Shown in pieces: positions 18,335-26,899 of a stretch of 64,000 bases of DNA; within the stretch, counting starts at the first letter, position 1, and each line of letters starts with the position of its first letter. Made by a program: the position numbers and the translations under genes. This DNA is from Candidatus Thiodiazotropha sp. (ex Monitilora ramsayi) (lineage in GTDB: Bacteria > Pseudomonadota > Gammaproteobacteria > Chromatiales > Chromatiaceae). The DNA is taken from the NCBI GenBank assembly GCA_025655575.1, contig JAHXIP010000004.1, positions 62,001 to 126,000 on the forward strand, given 5' to 3'. The notes under the pieces are model-generated. The model was not told where the DNA came from. It searched no databases and saw only the letters and a program-made list of their open reading frames with translations.

Positions 18335-19531
18335 TTAGTACCCACCATATTCCTCCACAGATACGGGTGACGCCGACCACTGCTGAGTCACGGCAGGTCC
18401 TGTATTTTTAACCAATTGATACCAAGCGCCATTACCATCACCTCGACCGTCATACCAGTCAGTACTACGATCTGCAGACCTGACAGGTTGCCACTGAGGC
18501 CGGGCACCCAAGAGCACTGGCTGATGCTGATGCCGGACTGCATAGTTCGGTACCGGATAGGGATACCTAGAGCGCCAGCCAGGATTATAGGTATGCCTCT
18601 GATTAGGCCGCATTAAATTGTGCTGTGCAAAACGGTATGGCCGATATGCCGGGGGCCGAACCTCTGCTCTAAATGCCGGCTGAGGCCTAAAATTCAGGGG
18701 CCTGGCAGGCATCTGAGCATATCGTGGTACTGCTGGGCGATTGTAGACGTCTCTATTCGGCCCATAAGCGGTCCAGGGCCCGTAACCGGACCAACGCCTT
18801 TGATCAGGATAATTGTAGACGAATCGTCCACTGGGTATAGGTTGAGCAGAATAAGGGTGGCGTTGCGTCCTCACATCTGCAGAAGGATATGGCAAAACTG
18901 GAGGAGGCATAAAGTACTGCTGCCTGGAATTCTGCACTGGAGGCATTGATCTTGCCACGGGATTGAGGGGACGGAAAATCGCCTGCTCGGGTATCTTAAC
19001 CTGTATGGGCCGATATCTCAGCTGTCCAGCAGGCTGAGATAAAGACTCCTGTCTTAGAGGGCGAAACCGATACTGGGCATTCCCTGAAGAAGCTGCCACT
19101 TGAGGTAAGACATGTGCAGTACCAGACATGGGACGCAGTCGCCTTTCAACATGCTGCCTTGGCGGTGTCCCCACAGTAGAGCGAGTAACCGGACGCATCC
19201 GAGCGGCGGGATTTCCTCCCCAATAGGAAACCGCCTGCGCAGGTCGTGCTACTGGTGTATGAGTTTTTTGATTCGGTTGAGGCTGACTTGCGTTACCCCT
19301 TTCCCATGCCCGAAAACGGTATTGTGCCTGAGGGTGAGTTTGATGCCGTTGAGGTGTGACGGGACGGAACCTCCCATGATATGCAGGCTGCTCAGCATAC
19401 ACCGCAGCCCCATACCGGCTTACATAAGAGTTCATACTAGCCGATGGGTCTGACCAACCATTTGCAGATTGGACAACCTGTGGCAAGCCAAGGATACCGA
19501 TAGCGAGCACCATCAAGGTTTTGAATCTCAT
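18335..19531 (-). CDS. secreted Tyr/Arg/Pro/Gln-rich protein with YRFRP-type repeats, copy 1
   Basis: 398 aa with a clear signal peptide (cleavage about residue 23, after VVQSA). The mature part is low-complexity and rich in Arg, Tyr, Pro and Gln, with no cysteine noticed. It is punctuated by the motif [YR]x[FLMY]RP: RFRPV (54), YRFRAW (71), RMRPV (111), RLRPM (131), YRFRPL (154), RYRPI (172), IFRPL (185), NFRPQ (280). A WSGYGPWTAYGP stretch near 247 resembles the composition of sulfur-globule envelope proteins. That is a resemblance only. A GGGAG ribosome site supports the ATG. No catalytic domain seen. Confidence 0.75.
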   Translation of the reverse strand: MRFKTLMVLAIGILGLPQVVQSANGWSDPSASMNSYVSRYGAAVYAEQPAYHGRFRPVTPQRHQTHPQAQYRFRAWERGNASQPQPNQKTHTPVARPAQAVSYWGGNPAARMRPVTRSTVGTPPRQHVERRLRPMSGTAHVLPQVAASSGNAQYRFRPLRQESLSQPAGQLRYRPIQVKIPEQAIFRPLNPVARSMPPVQNSRQQYFMPPPVLPYPSADVRTQRHPYSAQPIPSGRFVYNYPDQRRWSGYGPWTAYGPNRDVYNRPAVPRYAQMPARPLNFRPQPAFRAEVRPPAYRPYRFAQHNLMRPNQRHTYNPGWRSRYPYPVPNYAVRHQHQPVLLGARPQWQPVRSADRSTDWYDGRGDGNGAWYQLVKNTGPAVTQQWSASPVSVEEYGGY

Positions 19532-19569
19532 CAGAATCTCCCAAGACCTCTTTATCAGGACTATTTTCC

Positions 19570-19587
19570 GGCAGCAGCCATGCTGCC
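19570..19587 (-). promoter_or_regulatory. leader hairpin of the YRFRP gene
   Basis: GGCAGCA, 4-nt loop, TGCTGCC: a perfect 7-bp stem about 40 nt before the start codon on the minus strand. It could affect translation or mRNA stability. No known riboswitch core recognised. Confidence 0.35.
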
Positions 19588-19754
19588 TGGGTAGCCTTTA
19601 GTTTGTTTATCAATCACAGTTTAACGGCAAAACCACTTCTACAAAACCTTGCGGCCCCATGTTTCTCATACGAAACAGCTCCTACTCAACGACAAGCTGG
19701 CAACATCCCTTTACTTAAAAGTCTTTTAATGAGGATAAACATGATGTTCATAGG

Positions 19755-20375
19755 TTACTCACTTCGAAAAACTGGCGCCCGGGAGCCTTGTGGATATGCA
19801 TATCTGTTTACAGCTCCCCCGGAGGGCGTCTTATCAAGACGCTTATCCGGGCGAAATTTGGGTTTTGGCGGCAGATTTTCCATTTGATACCCACCATTAC
19901 CCCACCCACTGATTGTCGGTTGCCGCGTACTCGTGTTGGTGTTTTTCTGGTATTGGCCTCTATTATGATCCTCCACTCTCTGCTGTTCATTGGGGTCGAT
20001 TGGGCGAAATCGAAACCCCTCCCGATGGGGAGTAATAGTATGCCGCTCTTCTATTTGTCTATAGGTGCCAGGGGGCAATCCGAGCGGCTCATCAACATAA
20101 TCTGAGCGCGAAGGATTGGTTGGGATACCCAAGCGTCGATCTTCACGTACTGGCGGCTGCGTTGAAACAGAGGAATCAGAGTCAAGGGGGCGCCATCGAT
20201 ACTGCAGCGCATCTTCCATCAACCCATAGGAACGCACATCACCGGCTTGGATGCCGGGATAGTAAAAATCGCCGTAGGGTTGTTGTGCCGGACACATGCC
20301 GGAAACTCCCAGAAAAGCAATCAACAGGGGCCGACGAAAAGCAGCAGCATGCAGGGGCAAGTACAGCACTCCCAA
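19755..20375 (-). CDS. secreted protein with YRFRP-type motifs, copy 2
   Basis: About 206 aa. The start is uncertain (TTG 20375 or GTG 20369, no ATG fits). A basic-then-hydrophobic N-terminus (FRRPLLIAFLGVSGMCPAQ) looks like a signal peptide. Three copies of the motif seen in the neighbouring 398-aa protein occur: YRWRPL (59), FRFRPI (121) and KFRPD (173). Otherwise it is hydrophilic and probably disordered, with a Gly/Asn patch GWGNGGY near 157. It shares strand and motif with the 18335-19531 gene, 223 bp upstream of it, so the two probably act together at the cell surface or in the periplasm (inference). Confidence 0.65.
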   Translation of the reverse strand: MGVLYLPLHAAAFRRPLLIAFLGVSGMCPAQQPYGDFYYPGIQAGDVRSYGLMEDALQYRWRPLDSDSSVSTQPPVREDRRLGIPTNPSRSDYVDEPLGLPPGTYRQIEERHTITPHREGFRFRPIDPNEQQRVEDHNRGQYQKNTNTSTRQPTISGWGNGGYQMENLPPKPKFRPDKRLDKTPSGGAVNRYAYPQGSRAPVFRSE

Positions 20376-20521
20376 GTGTCACGTTAAGCTAACTATAGAT
20401 CAAATAGAACTATCGGCAGCAAAGTCTCTTTCTGCCAGGTATTTGAAATCAAGATCAGAATAATTTGAGAAAAACACTGACTCCGAATACACCAGACACA
20501 GGTACATGCTTATCAAATCGC

Positions 20522-23500
20522 CTATTTAAGACGAATACCGCGACGAGCCGCTTTCTTACGTACTGGAAAAGCCGCCACATTGGAAACAGGCTTGCTTTTA
20601 GCGGGCGGTTTGACTGCATCCTCGGATCCATTGCCATTCGAACGTGCCTTTGTGCGCGCTACAGATGCAACCGTCTTTTTCTTCGCTGCCTGTTTCTTCA
20701 GCGCCGAAGGTCTCTTCTTTGGTTTCGGTGCTGACGGCGGTGTGGATTGATTGCCGGCGGGTGTTGCAGTGAGATCCTTCTGTGTCTCCTTCTGTCGCGA
20801 GGACTTGGCCTTTGTTGTCACGGCCTCATCTTTCGCCCGCGATGATTTGGCAACCGCTTTAGATTCATTGCCAGACTTAATGTCCGACCCTGTGGAAGAT
20901 CCAACCTCACTCGAGATTTTAGGTTGTTCTTTACCGGCAACAGTTTGAGTGGCTACTGGCGCTGCAGCGATGGAATCGGATTCATCAACGGGTGACGCAT
21001 CACTGCCAGAACCCGCGATAGATGCACCTCCTGAACCGCTGCTGCCTGTCTCACCGCCTTCTCCACTGCTCGGGGATTTCACCTCGGCAGACGCTGTATT
21101 GGGATTTTTCTCTTTACGCTTGAATAGCTGGAGAAAAAGGAGGACAAGTCCCCTTAAAAGATAGAAAACCATACTGAAAAGGGTAACCACTTTGCCCCAA
21201 ACATTAGCGACAAGTGAACTGCTTGCAGTCTCAGGTTTACTCTCTTTTACCGCGGCCTTTGCCACCTTTGGTTCTGGTTCTGCTATCGGTGCTTCTTCAA
21301 CCTCCAGCAGCTTGGCTCCCTCTGGGGCGGTTGCCGCCGCCACTTCCAACAGATCCTTGCTCGCTGCGATACATCCCAGTGGAATTACGATCAATGTCAA
21401 TACAGTGGAAACCAGTACGCCGGATGCCAGGGAGATTGCCATACCCTGGAAGATCGGATCGAAAAAGATGACTGAAGACCCGCACACCAAGGCGAAGGCG
21501 GTGATCATGATCGGTCGGGTTCTGGTCGTGCACGCCATGATGACCGCCTCAACCACCGAAGTCCCCTGCTGTACCTGGTGTATGGAGAAATCCACCAGCA
21601 GGATCGAATTTCGTACGATGATACCCGCCAGCGCAATCCAGCCAATCATCGAAGTCGCGGTAAACTCACCGCCCCACCCCATCTGAAAAAAGATGAAATG
21701 GGCAGGAATGATACCGAGCAATGTCAGCGGGATCGGCGCCATAATCAGCGCCGGAATGCGGAAGTTGCCAAATTCCCAGACCACGAGAATATAGATAAGC
21801 ACCAATGCGACTGCGAAGGCCGCACCCATATCGCGGAAAGTCTCGTAGGTGACTGTCCACTCACCTGCCCATTCGATGGCAGTCGTTGAATCGTTATCCG
21901 GTGCGCCCAGCCAATGAGGCTCTATGGCAACCCCATCGGGCGCCACATATTCATTATCCTTCAGCAGATTCTGCACCTGCATCATGCCATAGACCGGAGC
22001 TGCCAGTTTACCGCCAACCTCAGCCACCACATATTCCACATCACGCAGATCCTTATGATAGATAATCGGATCTTCCCAAACCTGCTCGAAGCGGCCGAGT
22101 TCACGCAGAGGTACGGTAATGCCGCTACTGGATTGGATCGGCAGATCGCCCAGGCGCGTGATCTCGGAACGTTCCGCCATGGGTACCTGCAATATAATAT
22201 TGATCGGCTCGTGCCCGGCCCGTTGTTTGACATCGCCAAGCGGTGAAGCACCAAGCGCCATACCGAGATTGCGGTTGATGGCGTCTACCGAAATACCGCG
22301 GCTCACTGACTTCTCCGTATCCACGGTAAAACGCCAGTATTGATAAGGATCGCGCATGTAGTTGTCCACATCGCGAAGGGACTCGGTTTGTCTGAATGTC
22401 TCCGTGAGATCCTGCGCTACCTGACGCCTCACCACAGGACTCGGTCCATGCACTTCTGCCACCACCGACTGCAATACAGGCGGGCCGGGGGGCATCTCGA
22501 CCACCGCATACTTAGCGCCTGTACCCTCCACAAGTTTGCTCAGCATCTTGCGTGTGTCTACAGCGATCTCATGACTGGTTCGTGAGCGGTCTCCCTTATC
22601 CAGCAATTGAACCTGCACCTCCGCATGCCAGGGATCCGAGCGGAGATAGTAGTGACGCACCATGCCATTGAAATCGAAGGGTCGCGCAGTACCCGCATAG
22701 ACCTGGACAGCCGTCACCTCAGGCATGGCACGGATTTTCTCTGCCATCCGATGGGTCAGATTGGCCGTCGCCGGTAATGCCGTACCCTCTGGCATGTCGA
22801 CCACTACAGCAAACTCGGGCTTGTTATCCAGCGGCAGCATCTTCACTGCCACCCATTTGAAGTAGAAGAAGGAGCACATAATCAGAAAAGTGCCCCACAT
22901 CACCAACTTGAACATCTTCGCCTTGGCGGGAGTCTCGATCATGGGTATCAGAATCCGCCTGAATACACCCTCGAGTTTCTCAGACTCCTTGTGCTCCCGC
23001 TCACCAGCCACTTCCAGATAACGCATGGAGGGACGCAGCCAGTGGGAGACAGTCAAATAAGGCGTGAAAACGAAGGCCGCAAACAGAGAGATGAGCATTG
23101 CTACCGATCCCAGTGCCGGGATGGGTTCCATATAGGGTCCCATCATACCAGTGACAAAACCCATGGGCAGCAGGGCGGCGATAACGGTAAAGGTTGCGAG
23201 TATGGTTGGATTACCGACCTCTCGCACAGCATCCACGGCAGTGGCCACGTCGGTGGAATTCTCCTCCAGCCATCGACGGTAGATATTCTCCACCACCACA
23301 ATCGCGTCATCCACCAGAATACCGATGGAGAATATCAGGGCGAAGAGGCTCACCCGATCGATGGTGTAACCCATCAGCCAGGCGCTGAAGATGGTCATCA
23401 GCAACACCACGGGAATAACCAGTACCACCACGAAGGCCGGGCGGAACGCTCGGAAGGCCGCCAGCACCAACAGAAAAACAAAACCGGTGGCGACAAAGAG

Positions 23501-24640
23501 CTTGAAGATCAGCTCGCTGACCTTGTCATCAGCAGTCTGTCCGTAGTTTCGGGTAACGCTGACTTCTACATTGCCTGGGATCAGTGACCCCTTGATGTGC
23601 TCCACTCGCTCCTTGATCGCGTTGGCGACAGTGACGCCGTTGGAGCCCTCTTTCTTGGCGATGGCCAGAGTCACTGCGGGTACGCCGTCAGCCTTGATAT
23701 CCAGATCACTGGCAGCACCTGTGTAGTAACCCACCAATTGCTTGGCATCTTCCGGTCCCTGTTTCACCCGGGCAATATCGTGCATATAGACTTTGACATC
23801 ATTATGCGTACCCACAACGAGACGATTGATATCATCCACCGACTTTAGAAAGGCGCCAGAGACCACACTGGTATATGTGCTCCCAGCTTCAACACCGCCA
23901 GCTCTCTGCTCGCTGTTTGATTCCTGTATCCGACTGGCAACCTGATCCAGACTGATACCGAAACCAGCCAAACGCTCAGGAAAGACCTCTACGGTGACCT
24001 GCTCCCGCCGACCGCCGACAACAAATCCGTTGCCGGTATTAGGCAACTCTTTGAGTGACTGCAGAACATCGTGAGCCAACATACGCAACTGGCCGTCATC
24101 CACGTCTGGAGCCCCATCTCTGTCTACATCCTTGGACCAGAGGGTCAATGTCACAACAGGCACATCATCGATGCCTTTCGCTTTCACCAGCGGCGGCATG
24201 ACACCCGGCGGTATCAGATCCATATTGGAATCGATCTTGTCATTCACCTTGACGAGCGAGGGGCCCATGCTCTCGCCGACCTCGAACTCGATGGTGACCA
24301 CACCGCCTCCACGCTGGGATGCGGAGTAGACATGCTTCATGCCGGGTATCTCCGACATGATGCGCTCTAGCGGTTCAATGGCCAGGGCGGAAACCTGATC
24401 TGCTGCAGCACCCGGGTACTGCACGAAAATATCCACCATGGGTACGGAGATTTGCGGATCTTCCTGACGCGGCGTGATAATCAGACCCAACAGCCCCATC
24501 AGCATCATGGCCATAAAAAAGAGGGGGGAGAGCGGAGACTGAATAAAGAACCTGGCGGTCCTGCCTGCGATCCCGAGGTGAGCCTCATAATTGGGATCCA
24601 TAGAGTGGAGCTGATCGGGTTTATTATCGTCCTGGCTCAT
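20522..24640 (-). CDS. RND-family efflux permease with a long H1-like C-terminal tail
   Basis: 1372 aa. The first ~1095 residues are a normal hydrophobe/amphiphile RND proton antiporter, with two repeats of six spans and two periplasmic loops. The GILVDDAIVVVEN transmembrane-4 aspartates for proton relay are present. The remaining ~278 residues are unusual. They contain one extra predicted span (about 1151-1173) and then about 200 residues of Ser/Gly- and finally Lys/Ala/Pro-rich disordered sequence with PKPKKRPSALKKQAAKKKT and AFPVRKKAARRGIRLK. It is preceded by its adaptor gene, with no outer-membrane channel gene nearby. Substrate unknown. Confidence 0.88.
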   Translation of the reverse strand: MSQDDNKPDQLHSMDPNYEAHLGIAGRTARFFIQSPLSPLFFMAMMLMGLLGLIITPRQEDPQISVPMVDIFVQYPGAAADQVSALAIEPLERIMSEIPGMKHVYSASQRGGGVVTIEFEVGESMGPSLVKVNDKIDSNMDLIPPGVMPPLVKAKGIDDVPVVTLTLWSKDVDRDGAPDVDDGQLRMLAHDVLQSLKELPNTGNGFVVGGRREQVTVEVFPERLAGFGISLDQVASRIQESNSEQRAGGVEAGSTYTSVVSGAFLKSVDDINRLVVGTHNDVKVYMHDIARVKQGPEDAKQLVGYYTGAASDLDIKADGVPAVTLAIAKKEGSNGVTVANAIKERVEHIKGSLIPGNVEVSVTRNYGQTADDKVSELIFKLFVATGFVFLLVLAAFRAFRPAFVVVLVIPVVLLMTIFSAWLMGYTIDRVSLFALIFSIGILVDDAIVVVENIYRRWLEENSTDVATAVDAVREVGNPTILATFTVIAALLPMGFVTGMMGPYMEPIPALGSVAMLISLFAAFVFTPYLTVSHWLRPSMRYLEVAGEREHKESEKLEGVFRRILIPMIETPAKAKMFKLVMWGTFLIMCSFFYFKWVAVKMLPLDNKPEFAVVVDMPEGTALPATANLTHRMAEKIRAMPEVTAVQVYAGTARPFDFNGMVRHYYLRSDPWHAEVQVQLLDKGDRSRTSHEIAVDTRKMLSKLVEGTGAKYAVVEMPPGPPVLQSVVAEVHGPSPVVRRQVAQDLTETFRQTESLRDVDNYMRDPYQYWRFTVDTEKSVSRGISVDAINRNLGMALGASPLGDVKQRAGHEPINIILQVPMAERSEITRLGDLPIQSSSGITVPLRELGRFEQVWEDPIIYHKDLRDVEYVVAEVGGKLAAPVYGMMQVQNLLKDNEYVAPDGVAIEPHWLGAPDNDSTTAIEWAGEWTVTYETFRDMGAAFAVALVLIYILVVWEFGNFRIPALIMAPIPLTLLGIIPAHFIFFQMGWGGEFTATSMIGWIALAGIIVRNSILLVDFSIHQVQQGTSVVEAVIMACTTRTRPIMITAFALVCGSSVIFFDPIFQGMAISLASGVLVSTVLTLIVIPLGCIAASKDLLEVAAATAPEGAKLLEVEEAPIAEPEPKVAKAAVKESKPETASSSLVANVWGKVVTLFSMVFYLLRGLVLLFLQLFKRKEKNPNTASAEVKSPSSGEGGETGSSGSGGASIAGSGSDASPVDESDSIAAAPVATQTVAGKEQPKISSEVGSSTGSDIKSGNESKAVAKSSRAKDEAVTTKAKSSRQKETQKDLTATPAGNQSTPPSAPKPKKRPSALKKQAAKKKTVASVARTKARSNGNGSEDAVKPPAKSKPVSNVAAFPVRKKAARRGIRLK

Positions 24641-24760
24641 AGTTAATCTCGAAGCCTTGCTATGAGGCAGGTAGTCACACCCTCGCCTCGTAAATAATCA
24701 ATCAGGGGCATGAGGCCCCACACTATTCGGCTCAAACTGCGAGCATGTTGGATGTGCGCA

Positions 24761-25915
24761 TTAGCGCTGAGGGGAAGTCCAGCCGGCACTGATGCCCAGT
24801 GGTGGATTGCGCAGCACACGCTCACCCGCCTGCAACCCTGACAGTACCGTGCTGTAACCGCCAGGCAATGTCTCCCCGACCCGAATCAGCCGCAACATCG
24901 GTTTATCCTCTTCACCCACCACATAGACACCGGGAAGGCTGCCATTGTAGCGAATGGCACTGGATGGAATGACCGGATTTGCCCGAGTCGGCGCATTGAA
25001 ATCGGGTACCAGCACCTTGGCATACATACCAGGCGCAGATTCACCCTGAGGAAGATCGAACTTGATCGTGACGGTATGACGCTGTGCATCAGCCATGGGA
25101 AAGATCTGGGCAACTCTCACCGGTATCTCACGATCCCCCACGTCAAGCTCAGCACGTAACATCATGCCCTCGCTGAGGCCAGGTCGCAGACGGCCAGGTA
25201 CGTCGACAACAATCTGCAGATATTCCACATCGGCATACTTGAGCAGCGGCTGACCCGGTTGAACGGTATCACCCACTTCGACAAACTTCTTCATGATGAC
25301 GCCATCGAATGGGGCCACACTCCTGGCATCACGAATTTTGGCGTCAATGGCGCGTATCTCTGCCTGCACCCGAACCATCGTATTTTGTGCCTGATGGATG
25401 TTTGTGCGGGAAGAGTAGATATCCGCCTGTCTTTCCGCATCCCTATCCCTTTCGCCGATGACATCTTCCATCGGCCGGGTGAACATCTGGTCGAAAAGGT
25501 TGGGCATGCCCATACCGCCCATCGAGGACTTGGACTTGGGTGACCAGAGTTCCCGATTGAACTGCACACCCGCATTGCGAAGTTGTGCATCGGCATTGGC
25601 CAGCTGAGCCAGTGCGGCCTCCCGCTTGGCCATCAGCTCGCTATCATCCAGCTCAACCAATTGGTCACTTTCCTTGAAAATATCACCCTCGATACCGGCA
25701 AGAAACTTCACCCGCCCCGGCAATTGGGCAGAGAGTGTAACCTCTTTATACGGCACCACAGTGCCACCGAGAGAGACATGCGTTACACCCTGCGTCTGCT
25801 GTACCACGAAGTGGTCAGGAGGCACCTGGCTCGACTGAGCCTGCAATCCTGTGGTCATCAACACTAGAGAAGCTACACCGGTAGCCCAAAACATCGTCTT
25901 GAATTTGAAACTCAT
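24761..25915 (-). CDS. RND periplasmic adaptor (membrane fusion protein)
   Basis: 384 aa with an N-terminal signal peptide ending near QAQS. Lipoyl/beta-barrel segments (VSLGGTVVPYKEVTLSAQLPG and SVAPFDGVIMKKFVEVGD) flank a short coiled-coil hairpin (about residues 90-195). This is the HlyD/AcrA-like adaptor that links the RND permease to an outer-membrane channel. It is the upstream gene of a two-gene operon with the permease, 120 bp apart. The hairpin has an insert, KSKSSMGGMGMPNLFDQMF, which is less usual. Confidence 0.88.
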   Translation of the reverse strand: MSFKFKTMFWATGVASLVLMTTGLQAQSSQVPPDHFVVQQTQGVTHVSLGGTVVPYKEVTLSAQLPGRVKFLAGIEGDIFKESDQLVELDDSELMAKREAALAQLANADAQLRNAGVQFNRELWSPKSKSSMGGMGMPNLFDQMFTRPMEDVIGERDRDAERQADIYSSRTNIHQAQNTMVRVQAEIRAIDAKIRDARSVAPFDGVIMKKFVEVGDTVQPGQPLLKYADVEYLQIVVDVPGRLRPGLSEGMMLRAELDVGDREIPVRVAQIFPMADAQRHTVTIKFDLPQGESAPGMYAKVLVPDFNAPTRANPVIPSSAIRYNGSLPGVYVVGEEDKPMLRLIRVGETLPGGYSTVLSGLQAGERVLRNPPLGISAGWTSPQR

Positions 25916-26005
25916 ATTTCCACACTACCCAGTGTTGAATTCATACCTGGATTGGTTAGCAGCCTTGGCAAGCGTCGCAGACAGTCATCTGATTGAGTTT
26001 GGAGA

Positions 26006-26401
26006 TCACGCCCTGGCCATAACCGCAAAACTTTTAATGAAGGGTCCCGCCATGCGTGGATCCTTAATCATTGAGGAGTAGTCACCGACAACGAACTTCA
26101 TTTTTCTGGAGGTGAACGCCATACCCAGTCCCATCATACCCGGTGGTTTGGCTATCCATTTGCGCCACTGCTCATCAGATGCGCGGATATCCCAGTTCAT
26201 CTGTTGACTGTCGTAGGCTTCACCCTTTACAGCTTTTCCGTTTTCAACCGTCAGCACACCGACGGGCTTGTCATCACCATCAAATCCATAGCCGATAACA
26301 CTATTAAAGCCAATCTGTGCCAAGGCGTCTGAGAGCTCCGGTTCTGCATTCCAGTGCGTTGCGAAACTCTGCATCCACTCTTCGGTAAACAGCTCTGCCA
26401 T
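26006..26401 (-). CDS. SCP2-like sterol/lipid carrier domain protein
   Basis: 131 aa, single domain, no signal peptide. The pattern WRKWI...MGLGMAFTSRKMKFVVGDYSSMIKDP...FIKSFAVMA is like SCP2-type lipid-binding folds. Assignment is by pattern only. It lies 90 bp upstream of the RND adaptor on the same strand and could be the first gene of that unit. Its leader has a GGGGAGA/TTTCCCC hairpin (26445-26462). Confidence 0.55.
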   Translation of the reverse strand: MAELFTEEWMQSFATHWNAEPELSDALAQIGFNSVIGYGFDGDDKPVGVLTVENGKAVKGEAYDSQQMNWDIRASDEQWRKWIAKPPGMMGLGMAFTSRKMKFVVGDYSSMIKDPRMAGPFIKSFAVMARA

Positions 26402-26899
26402 GTTGATCTCCTTATTAGATTCTTTGAGTTATTATCGATGCATAGGGGAGATTTCTTTCCCCATTTAGAGGGTTTGTCAGTATCTATTAAGCATGATGCC
26501 AATGCAACCGCACAAATCCCTCTGAAGTGTGTACGGAGCCACAAATATCAGAATGTATAGATATACTGATACGCATTCTACGATACTTTTCTGTTGACGA
26601 AAAGCCGCAATCGGAAATTACCTCCTAATTCTGACCTTTCAAGGGCTTCCCAGTCCTATAAAAAACCACAACCAGGACATGCCAACCCCTACCCTGAGCA
26701 GAACCTCCACCACGAATCTCATTTACGGCATGCAGGATGGCTTACCATCAGGTAAAGTCTTGCCTATTAGCCTTGGGTTGCAAGAGATCTTGTGGTTATG
26801 GTCTACAGCCACACATCTCACCGAGAAGCAGTCCGCAAGACAATCTAGAATAAACAGAACAACTGCCGCCAGATATAATCTTTTAGGAGTGAGTCAGCC
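26402..26899. promoter_or_regulatory. 498-bp divergent intergenic region
   Basis: No convincing gene; the small plus-strand ORF from 26679 lacks a ribosome site and family resemblance. It contains the SCP2-gene leader hairpin (26445-26462), a nested inverted repeat at 26550-26579, and AGGAG before the dynamin gene. TATAAT at 26874-26879 is too close to the ATG to be its normal promoter. Confidence 0.5.
26550..26579. promoter_or_regulatory. nested inverted repeats, operator candidate
   Basis: Outer arms AGAATG (26550-26555) and CATTCT (26574-26579) enclose the palindrome GTATA-GA-TATAC (26555-26566). They lie about 150 bp upstream of the SCP2-like gene. The binding protein is unknown. Confidence 0.35.

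Noticed and set aside
19532..19754. c-di-GMP (GEMM-type) riboswitch in the leader of the 398-aa secreted protein
   Set aside because: A leader hairpin and a GCAA loop are present, but the conserved GEMM core and tetraloop receptor could not be matched.
20408..20416. GCCGATAG as a sigma-28 -10 for the second YRFRP gene
   Set aside because: No TAAAG-like -35 at the required spacing.
26874..26879. TATAAT as promoter of the dynamin-like gene
   Set aside because: Only about 20 bp before the ATG; its start site would remove the ribosome site.
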